61,618 bases of DNA from the NCBI GenBank assembly GCA_030038475.1, contig JASHOU010000165.1, positions 1 through 61,618 on the forward strand. The letters run 5' to 3'. Position 1 is the stretch's first letter. Every line of letters begins with the position of its first letter. The notes below the pieces were generated by a model. The model was not told the DNA's origin. It was given only the letters and a program-made list of their open reading frames with translations, and ran no database searches. Source of the stretch: Terriglobales bacterium. GTDB lineage: Bacteria; Acidobacteriota; Terriglobia; Terriglobales; Acidobacteriaceae. A program made the position numbers and the translations under genes. Shown one piece after another: positions 8,157-17,648 of the stretch.

Positions 8157-10442
8157 CTACGGAGAAGATTTCGTCGGCTTCGGATTGACATCGTATTCCG
8201 GATGCGGAACGCCCATCGTCCATTGATCGAACCAGCCCACGATGTTGTCGAGGCGCTCGATGCGGTGCCAGGGCTCTCCAGAACGCGAAAGCTCGTGCGT
8301 CTCACGCGGAAACACGACCATGGTGGTTGGGCGCTTGAGAAACTTAAGGGCGCGAAACAGCTGCTCGCCGCCGGAATCCTGGGGCGTCCGATAATCGGAC
8401 TCACCGAGCACAAACAGGACCGGCGTGTGGATGTTCTGCACAAAGGTGATCGCCGATCGGGTGGCGTATTCCTGCGGATCTTCGAAGGGCGGCTTTTGAA
8501 ACCATTCCGGCTGAAACAATGTAAAGTCGGCCGTGTACCACCACGAAGCCCAGTTCGAAATATCGCGTTGCGATACGGCCGCGGCGAAACGATCCGTTTG
8601 CGTGATGGTCCAATCCGTCAGCACGCCGCCGCCGCTGCCGCCGGTGACGCAAAGTTTTTTCGGATCGATGTACCCGCGCTTGATAAGTTCATCGACGCCC
8701 ACCATCAGGTCGCGATAATCGTCGCCCGGGTAGTGATACTGAATAATGTTGCCAAAATCCTGTCCGTAACTGGTCGAACCGCGCGGGTTGGGATACAAAA
8801 CTACATAGCCTCGGGCCGCCATCCATTGAAACTCGTGATCGAAGACCCACCCGTAAGCGGCGTGCGGTCCGCCATGAATATCGAGAATGAGCGGATATTT
8901 CTTCTTCGGATCGAAATCGGGCGGCTTCTGAATCCATCCCTGAATATTTTTGCCGTCGAAGCTTTTGTAATTGATCTCCTCCGGTTCCGTCAGGTTGAGC
9001 TGCGACCAGAGCTTGCGGTTGAAATCGGTGATCCGAGTTTGCCCGCCGTCAGTGGCAACCGTGAACAGATCGCCAATCATCACCGGCGTAGATACGAGCG
9101 CAACCATGGTGCGGGCATCCGGCGAAACGCTGTAATCGAGCACCGCCTGATCGCCGCGGGTGATTTCAGTTACAGCGCCCGATTGTGTATCGACGCGAAC
9201 CAGGGGCGATCGGCCTTGCTTCTCGACCACGTCGTAGAGCGATCGGCCATCCGGCGACCAGTAGAGAAAACGCCCTCTGCCGCCGCGCGGAGCGGCATTA
9301 TCGCCAAAAACCGTGCTGCCCACATCGAAATCGTAATCGGCTGTCAGGTTTCTGGGTTGCGCGTTCGCTGTCGCATCCATCACCCATAAATCGGGTTGTG
9401 AGTACGATCGGACTGGATGCGTAATCGAGCCGTGAAAAGCAAACTGGCGGCCGTCAGGGCTGAGCACGAAATCGTAAATGCCCATGGGAATTATGGAAAG
9501 CTTTTCCGGAGTTCCGCCCGTTGAGGAAACCGAATCGATCTCGGTGCTCGCCGTTTCGTAATAGGGCTCCGGGTTGTGATCGGTCAGAAAGTAGATGCGC
9601 GAATTGTCGAGACTCCAGACTGGCGCCTCCTCGTCAAAATCGCCGCTCGTAAGCTGCACCGGCTTCGTCGTTTCATCGGAGGTTGCAGGAACATCCAGCA
9701 CCCAGATGTGCCCGTGACGCGTGAGATCCATATAGCCTTCGTCGTTGCTGCGATAAATGGCGCGGCTGATGATGTGAATATCGGATTCATGCTCGCTCTC
9801 CGGCTCTGCCGCCTGCGCCGCGCTGGTCGCGGGCTTTCCGTCTTTGTTTTCACCAGGTTTGTTCTCGCCGGCCTTCGCGGAGTTCTTCTTGCGTTCGGCC
9901 TTTGCGATATCGTCCGGAGTCGTCTCGCTCATGAATGCTATGCGCTTGCTGTCGCGTGACCAGACCGGGCCCGCCGCACCTTTGGGCAGGTCGGTGACGA
10001 TGCGTGCTTCCCCGCCCGCGAGCGACAGTATCGCAATCTGCGGTGGTTTGGGCTTGCCCGTTTCATCTTTGTCTCCGCCGCGAACAAACGCCAGGCGCTT
10101 GCCGTCGGGCGACCACCGCGGTTGCCCGTCATGCTTGCCGTTCGTCATTTTGATCGGCGCTTCGCCGCCCGAGGTTGCGACCGTCCAGATCGACGTTTCA
10201 TATCCCGTGCGCTTGTCGTCCACGTTGACTCGCGTGAAGGCAACGCGCAATCCGTCGGGCGAAACTTGCGGATTCGCAACCCAGATGAAATCGAACAGAT
10301 CCTTCTCGGTGATCGAACGTTTGGGGTTGTTTGCTGGTGAACTGGAGCTTTGTGCAGTGGAGTTCTGTGCTACCAGAGAATCGTCAATTGTCAAACCAGC
10401 GATCACAACCAATACGACCACAACCATGAAGCGGAATTTCAT
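8157..10442 (-). CDS. S9 family peptidase (acylaminoacyl-peptidase/DPP-type) with signal peptide
   Basis: A 761-residue exported serine peptidase of the prolyl-oligopeptidase clan. The start at 10442 begins a good signal peptide (MKFRFMVVVVLVV) behind a GAGGA Shine-Dalgarno; an upstream in-frame start would bury that signal. The N-terminal two-thirds is a beta-propeller with repeated SPDGR and W-S-P-D-G motifs. The alpha/beta-hydrolase domain carries Ser603 (GGSGGG), Asp683 (GESDYRTPQD) and His716 (ETHELS). It probably releases short peptides in the periplasm. A charged Lys/Glu insert (around KAERKKNSAKAGENK) interrupts the propeller and is likely a surface loop. Confidence 0.95.
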   Translation of the reverse strand: MKFRFMVVVVLVVIAGLTIDDSLVAQNSTAQSSSSPANNPKRSITEKDLFDFIWVANPQVSPDGLRVAFTRVNVDDKRTGYETSIWTVATSGGEAPIKMTNGKHDGQPRWSPDGKRLAFVRGGDKDETGKPKPPQIAILSLAGGEARIVTDLPKGAAGPVWSRDSKRIAFMSETTPDDIAKAERKKNSAKAGENKPGENKDGKPATSAAQAAEPESEHESDIHIISRAIYRSNDEGYMDLTRHGHIWVLDVPATSDETTKPVQLTSGDFDEEAPVWSLDNSRIYFLTDHNPEPYYETASTEIDSVSSTGGTPEKLSIIPMGIYDFVLSPDGRQFAFHGSITHPVRSYSQPDLWVMDATANAQPRNLTADYDFDVGSTVFGDNAAPRGGRGRFLYWSPDGRSLYDVVEKQGRSPLVRVDTQSGAVTEITRGDQAVLDYSVSPDARTMVALVSTPVMIGDLFTVATDGGQTRITDFNRKLWSQLNLTEPEEINYKSFDGKNIQGWIQKPPDFDPKKKYPLILDIHGGPHAAYGWVFDHEFQWMAARGYVVLYPNPRGSTSYGQDFGNIIQYHYPGDDYRDLMVGVDELIKRGYIDPKKLCVTGGSGGGVLTDWTITQTDRFAAAVSQRDISNWASWWYTADFTLFQPEWFQKPPFEDPQEYATRSAITFVQNIHTPVLFVLGESDYRTPQDSGGEQLFRALKFLKRPTTMVVFPRETHELSRSGEPWHRIERLDNIVGWFDQWTMGVPHPEYDVNPKPTKSSP

Positions 10443-10635
10443 GCGCGTCCTCGGGCCGCAGTGCAGCGGCAAAACAGCCATTGTGCACGCGGAGTCACCG
10501 ATGGTCAATCGGAACCGACGCTAGTGGCGTTCGTAAGAGCAAATTTGAACGTGACGGATGCACCGCTGGCGCAAAGCTGTGGAGATTGGCCGTTCCCTGC
10601 CGTAAAATTTGAGTTGGCACCTTTATCGAGAAGAA

Positions 10636-11784
10636 ATGAGGACTATGAGCGCCATCGACCAGGCACCAGCTGCGATTCAATTTCCCACCCTCGCACCGCC
10701 CCGCCGCTATCTTTTCGGACCAGGCCCCAGCATGGTGCACCCTCACGTCTACGAAGCTCTCTCGAAGCCCATTGTCGGGCATCTCGATCCCTACTTCATC
10801 CAGGTGATGGGAGACGTCCAGCAACTGCTCAAACCTGCCTTCGGAACCAGCGACGGCGCGACGCTTGTGATTTCCGGCACCGGCAGCGCGGGCATGGAAG
10901 CCGCGGTCACGAACTTCGTCGAACCCGGTGCCAAATTCGCGGTCTTCGCCAACGGATATTTCTCTGACCGGCTCACGGAGATGGCGAAACGCAACGGCGC
11001 AAACATTGTGCGCTTCGAAAAGCCGTGGGGCGAGACCTACACCGACGATGAAGCGAAAGATTTCATCCAGCGCGAAAGGCCCAAAGCGGTGGCTTACGTT
11101 CACGCCGAAACATCGACCGGAGCGTTGCAGCCGGGCCACGCCATTTGCGCCGCGGCCCATGAAGTTGGCGCTCTGGTCATCGCCGATTGCGTCACCTCCC
11201 TCGGCGGCGTCCCGGTGGAATTCGATCGAACCGGCATCGACATCGCTTACAGCTGCACGCAAAAAGGGTTGAGTTGTCCTCCGGGCCTATCGCCGATGGC
11301 CATGTCGCCGCGTGCAATGGAGTGGCTCCGCGCTCGCACAACGCCATCGCGCAGCTGGTATTTGGATCTCAAGCTCATTCACGACTACTCGACCGTATCC
11401 CACCGTTATCATCACACCGCGCCAATTTCCATGTTCTACGCGCTGCGCGAGGCGTTGCTCGTCATCGCCGACGAAGGAATCGAGAACCGCTGGGAACGGC
11501 ATCGCCGTTGCCATAAGTCGTTCGTCAAGGGAATCGAAGCGATGGGCCTGAGCCTGTTCGTTCCCGAACCGCATCGCATTGCGACTCTGAATACGGTGCG
11601 CGTTCCGGACGGCATCGATGAAGCTAAAGTGCGCAAACATCTTTTGGATGGTCCCGGCATTGAAATCGCCGGCGGCTTCGGTCCGCTCGCCGGCAAGATC
11701 TTCCGCATCGGCGTGATGGGTCCGCTGGCTACGGAAGACAATGTGCAATTCTTCCTGACGGAATTCAAGAAAGCGTTACACTGA
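10636..11784 (+). CDS. Class V aminotransferase (alanine/serine-glyoxylate aminotransferase-like)
   Basis: A 382-residue PLP enzyme. It opens with the family motif FGPGPSMVHP and has ISGTGSAGMEA for cofactor phosphate contacts, AETSTG, ADCVTSLGG (the Asp that contacts the PLP ring) and SCTQKGLSCPPGL with the Schiff-base Lys210. These fit alanine- or serine-glyoxylate aminotransferases, which make glycine from glyoxylate. The ATG at 10636 has GAGAAG just upstream; ATG 10645 is the alternative. glcDEF, which makes glyoxylate, follows on the same strand, so a glycolate to glycine module is likely. The amino donor cannot be read from sequence. Confidence 0.9.
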   Translation: MRTMSAIDQAPAAIQFPTLAPPRRYLFGPGPSMVHPHVYEALSKPIVGHLDPYFIQVMGDVQQLLKPAFGTSDGATLVISGTGSAGMEAAVTNFVEPGAKFAVFANGYFSDRLTEMAKRNGANIVRFEKPWGETYTDDEAKDFIQRERPKAVAYVHAETSTGALQPGHAICAAAHEVGALVIADCVTSLGGVPVEFDRTGIDIAYSCTQKGLSCPPGLSPMAMSPRAMEWLRARTTPSRSWYLDLKLIHDYSTVSHRYHHTAPISMFYALREALLVIADEGIENRWERHRRCHKSFVKGIEAMGLSLFVPEPHRIATLNTVRVPDGIDEAKVRKHLLDGPGIEIAGGFGPLAGKIFRIGVMGPLATEDNVQFFLTEFKKALH

Positions 11785-11930
11785 TCGGGTCAAAGACCAT
11801 CGGGTCATCTGATCATCGGGACATCGGGTCATCGAGGTTCAAAAGCGGTTAATTCTTAAATGGCCCGATGATTCGATCGCCCGATGGCCCGATCATTCGA
11901 TCACCCGATGGCCGATCATTCGATCACCCA
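11785..11930. repeat. Degenerate repeat region, unit ATCGGGTCA and its inverse
   Basis: The 146-base gap before glcD is almost entirely short repeats. The first half (11785-11835) carries copies of CATCGGGTCAT. The second half (11862-11930) carries the inverse type, GATCACCCGATGGCC and relatives, so the two halves can pair. It leaves an in-frame extension upstream of glcD that should not be taken as protein. The same unit recurs near 60400-60454. Confidence 0.9.
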
Positions 11931-13382
11931 ATGCCCCTAGACTCCCGCATCCTCGACAAATTCCGCGCGGTTGTTGGCCGCGGTCTGATCACTGAAGATT
12001 CGCAACTGCACACCTATGAATGCGATGGGCTGACGAACTTCCGCGTCCTGCCTCAAGCCGTTTTACTTCCCACTTCAACCGAAGAAGTGCAGGCGATTGT
12101 GCGCATCTGCCAACGCGAAAAAATTCCCTTTGTAGCTCGAGGATCGGGCACCGGACTGAGCGGCGGCGCTTTGCCCGTAGAAAAAGGTATTGTCATCAGT
12201 TTAGCCCGCATGAATCGCATCCTTGAGGTCGACCTGCCCAACGCACGGATGGTTGTGGAGCCGGGCGTAATCAACGCGGATGTGACACAGCGCGTGGCTC
12301 CGCATGGCTACTTCTACGCCCCCGATCCTTCGTCGCAATCGGTATGCAGTATTGGCGGAAATGTGGCCGAGAACTCAGGCGGCGCGCATTGTTTGAAATA
12401 CGGATTCACCACGACCCACGTGTTGGCGCTCGAAGTTGTGCTCCCCGATGGATCCATCGTGCATCTCGGCAGCCGCACTCTCGACCGCCCCGGATACGAT
12501 TTGCCGGGAATTTTTGTGGGATCGGAAGGAACGCTCGGCATCGCCACCAAAATCGTTCTGCGTATTGTCAAGAAGCCCGCCGTGATTCAAACTCTGCTCG
12601 CAGCTTTCAATAGCACTGAAGAGGCGGGCGCGGCGGTCAGCGGAATTATCGGAGCGGGAATGCTTCCCGCCGCGATCGAAATGATGGATAACCTCGCCAT
12701 TCAGGCAGCGGAGGCGTCGGTACACGCCGGATACCCCAACTGCGGCGGATTGCTGTTGGTGGAGCTCGACGGCCCGGCCGCAGAGGTCGAGCACCTGATC
12801 GATGAGGTGGGCAAAATTTGTACGCAATGCGGCGCGTGGGAAATTCGCGTCGCCCAGTCTGAAGCGGAACGCGCTGTCGTGTGGAAAGGTCGCAAGGCCG
12901 CCTTTGCGGCAATGGGACACATCTCGCCCAATTACATTGTGCAGGACGGTGTAATTCCACGCACCGCACTGCCTAAGGTGCTCAGCGAAATGGAACGAAT
13001 GAGCGCGGCCCAGGGTCTGCGCGTGGCCAATGTCTTTCATGCCGGCGATGGCAATCTGCATCCGCTCGTGCTCTACGACGGGCGCATTCCCGGCCAGGAG
13101 GAGCGCGCGATGGAGCTTTCCATCGACATTCTGCGGCTCTGCGTAAAGTGCGGCGGCTCGATCACCGGCGAGCACGGCGTGGGCGAGGAGAAAAAATCGA
13201 TGATGCCGGAGATGTTCGCCGAACCCGACCTCGAAACCATGCAACTGGTGCGCTGCGCTTTCGATCCCGAACATCTTGCGAATCCCGGCAAGGTTTTCCC
13301 GCGCACGCGGCTCTGCGCGGAGAGAACTGGGCCATACCATCCGCATCCCTTGGAAGCGGCTGGAGTCGCGCAGTTTTTCTGA
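11931..13382 (+). CDS. glcD: Glycolate oxidase subunit GlcD (FAD-linked oxidase)
   Basis: A 483-residue FAD-binding PCMH-type oxidase that converts glycolate to glyoxylate with GlcE and GlcF. Motifs: PFVARGSGTGLSGGALP for FAD pyrophosphate, SVCSIGGNVAENSGGAHCLKYG, GSEGTLGIATK and the C-terminal FHAGDGNLHP and TGEHGVGEEKK (FAD/metal site). The ATG at 11931 is chosen because residues upstream in frame come from the intergenic repeat and match nothing in the family. glcE starts 5 bases after the stop. Confidence 0.95.
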   Translation: MPLDSRILDKFRAVVGRGLITEDSQLHTYECDGLTNFRVLPQAVLLPTSTEEVQAIVRICQREKIPFVARGSGTGLSGGALPVEKGIVISLARMNRILEVDLPNARMVVEPGVINADVTQRVAPHGYFYAPDPSSQSVCSIGGNVAENSGGAHCLKYGFTTTHVLALEVVLPDGSIVHLGSRTLDRPGYDLPGIFVGSEGTLGIATKIVLRIVKKPAVIQTLLAAFNSTEEAGAAVSGIIGAGMLPAAIEMMDNLAIQAAEASVHAGYPNCGGLLLVELDGPAAEVEHLIDEVGKICTQCGAWEIRVAQSEAERAVVWKGRKAAFAAMGHISPNYIVQDGVIPRTALPKVLSEMERMSAAQGLRVANVFHAGDGNLHPLVLYDGRIPGQEERAMELSIDILRLCVKCGGSITGEHGVGEEKKSMMPEMFAEPDLETMQLVRCAFDPEHLANPGKVFPRTRLCAERTGPYHPHPLEAAGVAQFF

Positions 13383-13387
13383 GAATT

Positions 13388-14737
13388 ATGGGAACCGATT
13401 CAGCATCGGACGCGCCAGCTGTCGGGACGCCGCGATCATCGTTCCACGATCGAGCATCTCTCGCCGACATGGACGCTGCATGGAGTGATCTACAGGCACT
13501 GGTCGGCGCGGAGAATATGCGTGCCGCGACCGCGGAGGACGCGGTCGATGGCGTCGTCCCGCAGATGGTGATCGAGCCCGGCGGTGCAGAAGAAGTTGCT
13601 GGCGTGCTGAAAATCGCGACGGGTGCCGGGTTGGCAGTGATTCCGCGCGGCGGCCGAACCAAGATGGATTGGGGCAATCTGCTTCGTAATAGCGAACGCA
13701 GTGGCACATTGATTCTTTCCACCAGCCGCTTGAACCGCGTCGTGGAACACGCCTGGGGCGACATGACCGCAACGGTCGAAGCCGGGTGCACGTTTCAACG
13801 CGTGCAGGAAACTCTCGCGCAGCATGGCCAGCGGCTGGCGCTCGATCCTCTCTGGCCGGAACAGGCAACGATTGGCGGAATTCTCGCGACCAACGACACT
13901 GGGCCTCTGCGGGTTCGTTTCGGCAGCTTGCGCGATCTCATTATCGGCATCACGCTCGCTCTGCCCGACGGCACGTTGGCAAAAAGCGGCGGCAAGGTTG
14001 TAAAGAACGTTGCCGGATATGATCTGCCGAAGCTGGCTACAGGGTCACTCGGCACGTTGGGAATTATCACGCAGACGATTTTCAGGCTTCATCCTGTCCC
14101 GCGCGAAACGCGGACTTTGAGCTTCTCAACTGCCGACGGCGCAGCCGCGAACGCCCTGGTTCTGGCGATTCAGGACTGCAACATTGTCCCTACCGGCGTG
14201 CAGATTCGCGCCGCGAGTTCAGCGATGCCGGAAGTCGATCTCCGTTTTGAAGGCACAGCACCAGGTTGCGAGGCGCAGATTGAGCAGACGCTGCGCATTT
14301 GCTCCGGCGCACGCCGTGTTGAGCCTCCCGAAAACGTTTGGAATGCGCGCTCCGAGCTGTGGAGCGGAACCGAGTCTCTTATAGTGTGCAAGTTCACGCT
14401 GTTGCCCGCGGAGCTGGGAACCTTCTTAACTTCAATCAGGAAATTGTCCGAGGCGCTGCAATGGTCGTGGCGGCTCGTCGCTCAATCTGTCGGCGTTGGC
14501 TATCTCCGGCTCGACGGCGGAAATAGCGGCAACGTCGTGAGCGCGCTCCAGAATTTGCGTGAGGAACTGGAATCTCGTGGCGGTTCGCTCGTTCTCTTGC
14601 GCTGCCCTCTGGCAATCAAATCGAAAATAGATGTTTGGGGAAGCGCGGGCGATGCGCTGCCACTTATGAGAAACATCAAAGCGCAATTCGATCCCGAGGG
14701 AGTCTTGAACCCCGGCCGGTTTATCGGGGGAATCTGA
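13388..14737 (+). CDS. glcE: Glycolate oxidase subunit GlcE (FAD-binding)
   Basis: 449 residues, paralogous to GlcD. The FAD-binding half shows IPRGGRTKMDWGN, TIGGILATNDTGPLRVRFG, GGKVVKNVAGYDLPKLATGSLGTLG and a C-terminal FDPEGVLNPGRF. The ATG at 13388 follows the glcD stop by 5 bases. A much longer in-frame extension overlaps glcD and is spurious. It is somewhat longer than enterobacterial GlcE, with an N-terminal segment (about 1-45) of unclear role. Its place between glcD and glcF supports the subunit assignment. Confidence 0.93.
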   Translation: MGTDSASDAPAVGTPRSSFHDRASLADMDAAWSDLQALVGAENMRAATAEDAVDGVVPQMVIEPGGAEEVAGVLKIATGAGLAVIPRGGRTKMDWGNLLRNSERSGTLILSTSRLNRVVEHAWGDMTATVEAGCTFQRVQETLAQHGQRLALDPLWPEQATIGGILATNDTGPLRVRFGSLRDLIIGITLALPDGTLAKSGGKVVKNVAGYDLPKLATGSLGTLGIITQTIFRLHPVPRETRTLSFSTADGAAANALVLAIQDCNIVPTGVQIRAASSAMPEVDLRFEGTAPGCEAQIEQTLRICSGARRVEPPENVWNARSELWSGTESLIVCKFTLLPAELGTFLTSIRKLSEALQWSWRLVAQSVGVGYLRLDGGNSGNVVSALQNLREELESRGGSLVLLRCPLAIKSKIDVWGSAGDALPLMRNIKAQFDPEGVLNPGRFIGGI

Positions 14738-14753
14738 TGATGGGAAAATCGAA

Positions 14754-16097
14754 ATGACGGAGCCCGTCAGCATGTCCGAAAGAATTCCCTCCAGCGCCTT
14801 TGACGCTCACCACTCGCCCTCGCCCGATTTGATCGACAAGTGTGTGCATTGCGGTTTTTGCCTGCCGACTTGTCCCACCTATGCCCTTTGGGGCGAAGAG
14901 ATGGATTCGCCGCGTGGGCGAATTTATTTGATGAAACTTGGCCTGGAGGGGCAAGTTCGCCTCGATCCTACGTTTGTCAACCACATGGACAACTGCCTCG
15001 GATGCATGGCTTGCATGACGGCGTGCCCTTCTGGTGTGCAATACGACAAGCTGATCGAAGCAACGCGCGCGCAGATCGAACGCAACTTCTCTCGGCCCGC
15101 ACCGGATGGGCTTTTGCGCCGAATGATCTTCGACATCTTTCCGCGGCCCGATCGCCTTCGTCTGCTGCTTGGACCGTTGCGCTTGTACCAGCGCTCGGGA
15201 TTGCAGTCGCTCCTACACAGCAGCGGCCTCACCAAGCTGCTCCCTGCGAGCATGCGCGCCATGGAAAATCTTGCGCCGCCGGATCCGCGCAAAAACGGCC
15301 ACGCGCTGCCTGACCGCGTAGCAGCACAAGGCGAAGCGCGCCTCCGCGTAGGGTTGCTCCTGGGGTGTGTGCAGAGCGTCTTCTTCCCCGAGGTCAACGC
15401 TGCCACTGCCCGCGTGCTTGCCACCGAAGGTTGCGAAGTGATCATCCCCGGCGATCAATGTTGCTGTGGTGCGCTCATGATCCATGCCGGAGAAGAAAAA
15501 GCCGCGCTCGATTATGCGCGGCGCATCATTGACACATTCGAGCGCGTGCCGCTTGATGTCGTCGTGATCAATGCCGCCGGTTGCGGATCGAATATGAAAG
15601 ACTACGGCTACTTGCTGCGCGACGATCCGAAATATGCCGACCGGGCAAAAGCGTTCTCCGCCAAGTGCCGCGACATTTCTGAAGTCCTTGCCGGCCTCGA
15701 GCCGCGCGCTCCGCGCCATCCGCTTCCGCTGAGGGTCGCCTACCACGACTCCTGCCATTTGCAGCACGCGCAGGGCGTGAAAGCGCAACCACGCGATGTT
15801 CTGGCGAAAATCCCGCAACTGCAAATCCTGGAAACTGCGGAAGCTGCGCTGTGCTGCGGCTCAGCCGGAATCTATAACCTGGTGCGTCCCGGCCCCGCGC
15901 AGGAGTTGGGTGATCGCAAAGTGCGCAATGTGCTGGCGACGGCTCCCGATATTGTTGCTTCAGGAAATCCCGGTTGCCTTCTTCAGTTGCGCAGCGGAAT
16001 TCGCCTCGCCGGCAAACAGGTACCGGTCGTTCACACGATAGAAATTGTGGATGCTTCGATTCGAGGCGTACCGGCACAAGCGCTGCTTCAGCGCTAA
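14754..16097 (+). CDS. glcF: Glycolate oxidase iron-sulfur subunit GlcF
   Basis: 447 residues. There are two 4Fe-4S motifs: Cys30/33/36/40 (CVHCGFCLPTCP) and Cys81/84/87/91 (CLGCMACMTACP). Two CCG domains follow, with CCCGALMIHAGEE and CCGSAGIYNL. The protein passes electrons from the FAD subunits toward the quinone pool. The ATG at 14754 lies 16 bases after glcE. It is the last gene of the glc group; a convergent gene follows. Confidence 0.95.
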   Translation: MTEPVSMSERIPSSAFDAHHSPSPDLIDKCVHCGFCLPTCPTYALWGEEMDSPRGRIYLMKLGLEGQVRLDPTFVNHMDNCLGCMACMTACPSGVQYDKLIEATRAQIERNFSRPAPDGLLRRMIFDIFPRPDRLRLLLGPLRLYQRSGLQSLLHSSGLTKLLPASMRAMENLAPPDPRKNGHALPDRVAAQGEARLRVGLLLGCVQSVFFPEVNAATARVLATEGCEVIIPGDQCCCGALMIHAGEEKAALDYARRIIDTFERVPLDVVVINAAGCGSNMKDYGYLLRDDPKYADRAKAFSAKCRDISEVLAGLEPRAPRHPLPLRVAYHDSCHLQHAQGVKAQPRDVLAKIPQLQILETAEAALCCGSAGIYNLVRPGPAQELGDRKVRNVLATAPDIVASGNPGCLLQLRSGIRLAGKQVPVVHTIEIVDASIRGVPAQALLQR

Positions 16098-16145
16098 TCC
16101 GGCCAGTTGAGCCCAAGGCCAAAGAACCTGCCTCGGCTAAGGAAC

Positions 16146-17564
16146 CTACTTCACCACGCTGAAGGTCGTCCAGGCGTAGGCATCCATATCCCGCTGCAAA
16201 TTCTTTTGCCACGCGAACTCCGGATGCGCCCGCAGATGCGCCGCGGCTTTGAAGTCCATGCCGCAGGCATGGCCCGCGGCGGCCGTAAAGCTCATTTCCG
16301 CGGCCAGTGTCGCATCCGCGGCTTTATTCTGCACCGCGCCAGCCATTCCGAAAGGTGGTTCCCATGGCTCGGAACCGCGCGGCGAAAGGTCGATGTGGCC
16401 GTCGAGCGTTCGTTCATCGGGATCTTCTTTATTCTCGAAGGTGTCGTAGTGGTCGGCTAAAAAGCGCTGCGCCGCCGCCAGATCGATCTTGCCTTTGTTC
16501 TCCGACATTAATTGTTCCCAACGAACGTGCCGCGCATTAGCGCTCAAACTCATATCGTGCGGGTCGAAGTCGGTCTCTTCACGAATGAGCTTTTCGTTGA
16601 TGGGAAAATTCGAGCCCACAAAATAGCCATCCTTCTTTGTCTCCAGCGTAACGTTCTTCAATCCCAGTTCGAGGCGGCCGATTTCGTTCCTCTCGGAATC
16701 GGCAACCAGCCACGTATTGGCGTAACCGCCGTTGTTGCCCTCTTTCATGATGCGGGCAAAATCGTCGATCGACGCCGCATATTGCGCCGCCTTGCGCGCC
16801 CGCACAAATTCGGGAATCCCGGCCGGATCGTATCCCGAGAAATGTCCGATCGTGGTTTCCGTAATGACGATGCCCGCCGAGTTCATCACAAAATCGTCGG
16901 CGCTGTGAATGATGCCGGGCAGACCATCCATCAGCATGCGTTTGCCGCGCGCCGGGACAATGTCGTAAATAATCGTCCACCGTTCGCCGTCCAGGTACTC
17001 GGTCCAATTGTTGTGGGCGATCACAATTTTGCCGTCTTTCGTATAGCTGCCGGTGGCGACAAATGCGCTGCAATGCTCGGGGACCGTGCGCGAAGCTGTC
17101 GTAGCGCCGTGCGCCTTATCGTATTCTTTGACGTAGTACTCCCACTCTTCGGCGCCATTCAACGCCACTACATCCCAGAGATCGATTTTCATTCCGTGGG
17201 CATTTGCGCCGTCGGCGATTCCCTGCAACTCCTCGCGATATTCCTGCTCAATGTGCGGCCACATCATGTTCTGCGCGGCATCGCGGAAAAACTGCCAATC
17301 TTTCTGGTTTTCGTGCGTCGTCTCAAGCATGACGACTTTCAGCGTGTCTTGAATCTCCGGCGTCAGCAGATAGCCGTTCTGAAAGCCGACTTGATGGGGC
17401 GTCCCTTCGAGATGCACAAACGTCCAACCATTTTTGGCGGGACGGCGGAAAGCGTTCTTCAATTCGGTATCTTGCGTGGATGCGTGAACCGAAGACGCAG
17501 GCAGAAAAGACGACGCAACTCCCGACAAAACGAGTACCGCCAGAACCGGCAACCATCGGCGCAT
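16146..17564 (-). CDS. Secreted phospholipase B-like / C45-type Ntn hydrolase
   Basis: 472 residues from the ATG at 17564 (GTG 17576 possible). The signal peptide MRRWLPVLAVLVLSGVAS is followed by a mature protein with GTPHQVGFQNGYLL, DVVALNGAEEWEYY and EHCSAFVATGSYTKDGKI. The Cys in HCSAF is the expected N-terminal nucleophile of a self-processed Ntn fold, as in phospholipase B-like proteins and acyl-CoA:6-APA acyltransferase relatives (peptidase C45). The downstream AHNNW and NSAGIVITETT agree. The substrate is unknown: an amide or a phospholipid acyl bond. It follows hisA by 84 bases on the same strand but is functionally unrelated. Confidence 0.8.
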   Translation of the reverse strand: MRRWLPVLAVLVLSGVASSFLPASSVHASTQDTELKNAFRRPAKNGWTFVHLEGTPHQVGFQNGYLLTPEIQDTLKVVMLETTHENQKDWQFFRDAAQNMMWPHIEQEYREELQGIADGANAHGMKIDLWDVVALNGAEEWEYYVKEYDKAHGATTASRTVPEHCSAFVATGSYTKDGKIVIAHNNWTEYLDGERWTIIYDIVPARGKRMLMDGLPGIIHSADDFVMNSAGIVITETTIGHFSGYDPAGIPEFVRARKAAQYAASIDDFARIMKEGNNGGYANTWLVADSERNEIGRLELGLKNVTLETKKDGYFVGSNFPINEKLIREETDFDPHDMSLSANARHVRWEQLMSENKGKIDLAAAQRFLADHYDTFENKEDPDERTLDGHIDLSPRGSEPWEPPFGMAGAVQNKAADATLAAEMSFTAAAGHACGMDFKAAAHLRAHPEFAWQKNLQRDMDAYAWTTFSVVK

Positions 17565-17648
17565 GCGCGACCCCACAGAGTTTGACTTTGGCGTATTTTA
17601 GCAGAGTTCAACGGGAGCACAGCGAAGCTGTCGCCGGGAACGGCTTTG

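Noticed and set aside
8091-9389. Long plus-strand open frame opposite the S9 peptidase
   Set aside because: It mirrors the codon pattern of the real minus-strand gene and has Arg/His-rich, non-protein-like composition.
11785-11930. CRISPR-like array before glcD
   Set aside because: Units are short and degenerate, there are no regular unique spacers, and no cas genes are present.
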